DNA of 64,000 nt from assembly GCA_001717545.1 (NCBI GenBank), contig CP017039.1, positions 1,364,001-1,428,000 of the forward strand, in the 5' to 3' direction. A program made the translations under genes and the position numbers. Of this stretch, positions 62,089 through 64,000 are shown in pieces (within the stretch, counting starts at the first letter, position 1; every line of letters begins with the position of its first letter). A model generated the notes under the pieces. That model saw only the letters and a program-made list of their open reading frames with translations, searched no databases and had not been told where the DNA came from. The DNA comes from Anaerolineaceae bacterium oral taxon 439 (GTDB lineage Bacteria; Chloroflexota; Anaerolineae; Anaerolineales; Anaerolineaceae).

Positions 62089-62376
62089 TTAGCGAACGAC
62101 TTCCTGATACGGTTCCGACGTATACGGAAGAAGCGCAATCTGGCGGGCGCGTTTGATGGCGGATGCGACGGCGCGCTGATGCTTTGCGCAGGTTCCCGTC
62201 TGGCGCCGGGGGCGAATCTTTCCTTCTTCGGTTACAAAGCGGCGGAGAAGATCCACGTTTTTATAATCAATTTCTGTCGTTTTGTCAGAGCAGAACTGGC
62301 ATACCTTCAATCGGGGGACGAACCGGCGACTGTTTCCACCACGGTGTTCCTGCTCATTCACAATTTCATCACTCAT
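62089..62376 (-). CDS. rpsR: 30S ribosomal protein S18
   Basis: This 95-aa S18 has the core [45 protein letters not shown], written here by its parts [15 protein letters not shown] and [12 protein letters not shown], and ends LLPYTSEPY. An N-terminal VCQFCSDK segment (CxxC) is of the zinc-binding kind seen in some S18 paralogues. It lies 30 nt downstream of rpsF with GGGAG before the ATG. No ssb lies between them, unlike the common rpsF-ssb-rpsR order. Confidence 0.96.
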   Translation of the reverse strand: MSDEIVNEQEHRGGNSRRFVPRLKVCQFCSDKTTEIDYKNVDLLRRFVTEEGKIRPRRQTGTCAKHQRAVASAIKRARQIALLPYTSEPYQEVVR

Positions 62377-62406
62377 TACAAAACTCCCAATTTAACTCGA
62401 ATGAAC

Positions 62407-62697
62407 TTATTTACTTTCAACCGCGGTAATCATGTAGCGGAAAATGTTCTCTACGAAACGCAGATCAGACGAGATCGGTTTAATCGCCGTGGGGTCTAAT
62501 TTCGCGTTAATGAGAACGTAGTGACCATCGCGCTGTTTCTGGATTCGATAAGCGAGGCGTCGTTTTCCCCAGTCATCGATTTTCTCAACTTCACCACCGC
62601 TTTCGGTGATCCAGCCTGCGACTTTATTATTCAAATCGGTAATGGACTGGTCGTCAAGATCCGGATTGGCAATATAGATGATCTCATACTGTTTCAT
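62407..62697 (-). CDS. rpsF: 30S ribosomal protein S6
   Basis: This 96-aa S6 begins MKQYEIIYIANPDLDDQSI and includes KIDDWGKRRLAYRIQKQRDGHYVLIN by parts (DDWGKRRLAY, RDGHYVLIN), with the C-terminal DLRFVENIFRYMITAVE. S6 and S18 bind the central domain of 16S rRNA as a heterodimer. AGGAGG lies 8 nt upstream of the ATG. It is the first gene of the unit, preceded by a leader hairpin. Confidence 0.96.
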   Translation of the reverse strand: MKQYEIIYIANPDLDDQSITDLNNKVAGWITESGGEVEKIDDWGKRRLAYRIQKQRDGHYVLINAKLDPTAIKPISSDLRFVENIFRYMITAVESK

Positions 62698-62723
62698 TGC
62701 TTCTTCCTCCTTTCCTCGGGATT

Positions 62724-62758
62724 ACTCCTGACTCTTGACGCTGCGGCCGTTCAGGAGT
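62724..62758 (-). promoter_or_regulatory. Leader hairpin of rpsF, possible S6:S18 autoregulatory element
   Basis: ACTCCTGA/TCAGGAGT arms (62724-62731 and 62751-62758) form a perfect 8-bp stem on the minus strand. The loop contains CGGCCGC, which includes the CCG trinucleotide conserved in S6:S18-binding leaders. It lies just ahead of the rpsF ribosome site, inside a leader of about 90 nt if TATACT (62795-62800) is the -10 box. The fold was judged by eye. Confidence 0.45.
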
Positions 62759-62869
62759 GGAAAGATTTTGCCGTTGGCAAATCAAACGGGATCCAGTATA
62801 TCATGAATCTGAGAGTTAAGGGAGAAAGTCAGGCGAAAGTGTCAGTTGGAATAGTAAATGAAACCTAAC

Positions 62870-63260
62870 ATTCCTTGTAACATACCTCTAAATATTCACA
62901 AGCTTATAATGAATATCTGTCAGGTCATTCCTAGTAACTTCTGCTGCTAATGAATGAACTTGCGTTTGAGATTAAAAAGATCTCCGTACGCCAGGTTTAA
63001 CCCATCTCGATCACTCGGTTTTATTAGCTGGGTTAGCACACATGGATTTTTGAGAAGCTTAATTCTGGCTTAGATTCCACCTATTTCAGTTGGCGAAGAT
63101 TATGATTTTGCTGAAGAGTATGAGCAAGCTCGCACAGAAAATTTGCCAAGTTATATAAAAAAGTGGCTTAGCTTAGAGATTAATGGTTCCGAGTAGCGGT
63201 TTTGTCATCGCAACATATCTATATAACCACGGTAATTTGTCCAATTGTTTCTGCCCCTAA
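62870..63260 (+). pseudogene. AT-rich stretch with degenerate gene fragments
   Basis: No intact gene is visible. Short frames with protein-like composition remain: one from an ATG near 62949 (MNELAFEIKKISVRQV, then stop), continued in another frame (NPSRSLGFISWVSTHGFL), and one at 63074-63196 (GEDYDFAEEYEQARTE, SYIKKWLSLEIN, then TAG). The frame switches suggest one or more decayed genes of unknown identity. The base composition and codon use match the nitrilase-like gene that follows rather than the housekeeping genes to the left. Confidence 0.4.
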
Positions 63261-64000
63261 TCACTGTCTGTTCCTAACCTTGGTATGACCAAAACCAGCA
63301 GGAGTAGGTTTATACCGTTTGTCGGTCGGACTATATTTTCTTATCTGAAAATCTCTTAGATCACTGATTGGAAGATTAGCTTTTATGAGTACCGAGTTTT
63401 CTCCTCCTTTTATTCGTACAAAATTCATTTCCTCAGTTGACTTTGGTGCAATTAATCGAGAATCCCCATAGTCAGAAGTATTTGCTTGTACTGCAAAGCA
63501 ATGTACATCTCTTGCCACAGCCTCTAGAATATTGGAATAGTAATTCACATCTTTGTTGTACTCTACTGCAGCTAACAAGTCGATATCTGATCGGAAAAGC
63601 CCACGATGTAAAATGTCTGTTAGTTCGAAGCAATTAAACACTGTGAACACAGTTCCATGCCAATGAAACTTCTCATAAAGGAACGGCAGATTTGGCCTTT
63701 CTAAGGAAAGACGGGAAAGCTCATATGCTTCCATTGGGGAGTAATGGTTCTTTAGCCTCAATGAGGCATACAATTTGGAAAAGCCCTTCTTGTCTTTGAA
63801 CGGGAGGAGGGTGGCTACTAAATTAAGAGAGTGTTTTCCAATGTTGATATGTTCTAATCCAAAAATAAAACCTACTTGACGTTTTCGTGATTGTGCTGCC
63901 ATGAAAGGCAGCCAACCCAAGGGTAAGTAAACTTCAGGGAAAACAACTAGATCACATTTAGGGTCTGATTCTGCCTCATTGATTAGGTCGAAGAGCTCTT
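63261..64000 (-). CDS. Nitrilase-fold protein, 5' end beyond the window; possible C-terminal domain of a defence reverse transcriptase
   Basis: The frame is open to the right edge, so at least 246 codons are present and the start is missing. The carbon-nitrogen hydrolase triad is complete: Glu in DLVVFPEVYLPLG, Lys in ASLRLKNHYSPMEAY, Cys in VFNCFELTDILHR. Further conserved-looking segments are YSNILEAVARDVHCFAVQ and NTSDYGDSRLIAP. This is not a housekeeping nitrilase or NAD synthetase domain. The pattern resembles the nitrilase domain fused to the C-terminus of UG1/DRT1-type reverse transcriptases, which I infer from memory of the family. AT-rich composition suggests horizontal transfer. Confidence 0.65.
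   Translation of the reverse strand, partial: ELFDLINEAESDPKCDLVVFPEVYLPLGWLPFMAAQSRKRQVGFIFGLEHINIGKHSLNLVATLLPFKDKKGFSKLYASLRLKNHYSPMEAYELSRLSLERPNLPFLYEKFHWHGTVFTVFNCFELTDILHRGLFRSDIDLLAAVEYNKDVNYYSNILEAVARDVHCFAVQANTSDYGDSRLIAPKSTEEMNFVRIKGGENSVLIKANLPISDLRDFQIRKYSPTDKRYKPTPAGFGHTKVRNRQ

Noticed and set aside
1-64000. Search for CRISPR arrays, tRNA/rRNA genes and intact transposases
   Set aside because: No regularly spaced repeats, cloverleaf-like sequences or transposase motifs were found by reading; small RNAs cannot be excluded.

Overview
The window reads as one continuous chromosomal segment of an anaerobic, fermentative bacterium. Most of it has moderately high GC content and near-gapless operons. 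Lineage is inference. I favour an Anaerolineae-like member of the Chloroflexota because of the AdhE, BMP-type and ribose-type ABC importers, and a parvulin-type foldase with long acidic Thr/Pro/Glu linkers ending in ATPEPT-type repeats. No rRNA is present to confirm this, and I found no tRNA, CRISPR array or intact insertion sequence.

Layout. 1-4433: end of a BMP nucleoside-binding lipoprotein, then its ATPase and two permeases. 4523-13289: housekeeping genes (ManC-like cupin, D-Ala-D-Ala ligase, groEL/groES under a CIRCE-like element, trmD, thioesterase-tgt, a GNAT protein, pyrG). 13464-14438: an unrecognised secreted protein. 14642-19836: a second complete BMP-type importer ending in a nucleobase/nucleoside deaminase gene. 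19965-26412: threonine dehydratase, adhE, an S10 carboxypeptidase-like protein and a GrpB-family protein. 26483-32708: an AT-richer island with an AraC regulator, a sugar ABC importer, an esterase, a deacetylase-like protein and an XRE-type helix-turn-helix remnant; it looks horizontally acquired.

32709-44810 is the most interesting part: eleven minus-strand genes. They begin with a third BMP-type importer (lipoprotein, ATPase, two permeases). A purine nucleoside phosphorylase, an MTA/SAH-deaminase-like amidohydrolase, an MtnA-like isomerase and a class II aldolase follow. A choline-kinase-fold protein, cobyric acid synthase and CbiB finish the set. Read as a pathway, this is import and salvage of 5'-deoxynucleosides (5'-deoxyadenosine, methylthioadenosine) through a deamination-phosphorolysis version of the DHAP shunt, next to late cobalamin genes. 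DHAP would enter glycolysis, and acetaldehyde could be reduced by the AdhE encoded at 21-24 kb.

45020-55508 holds a ribose-family ABC importer, an AraC regulator and a divergent L-fucose operon (fucA, fucU, a RhaB-like kinase, fucI, fucO). The importer is probably the fucose transporter. 55670-62697 returns to housekeeping genes (folC, lon, an AlkA-like glycosylase, the foldase, rpsR-rpsF with a possible S6:S18 leader). From about 62870 to the right edge the DNA becomes AT-rich and degenerate. It ends in a truncated minus-strand gene whose product is a nitrilase-fold domain with a complete Glu-Lys-Cys triad, resembling the C-terminal domain of defence-associated reverse transcriptases. That may be the edge of a defence island.
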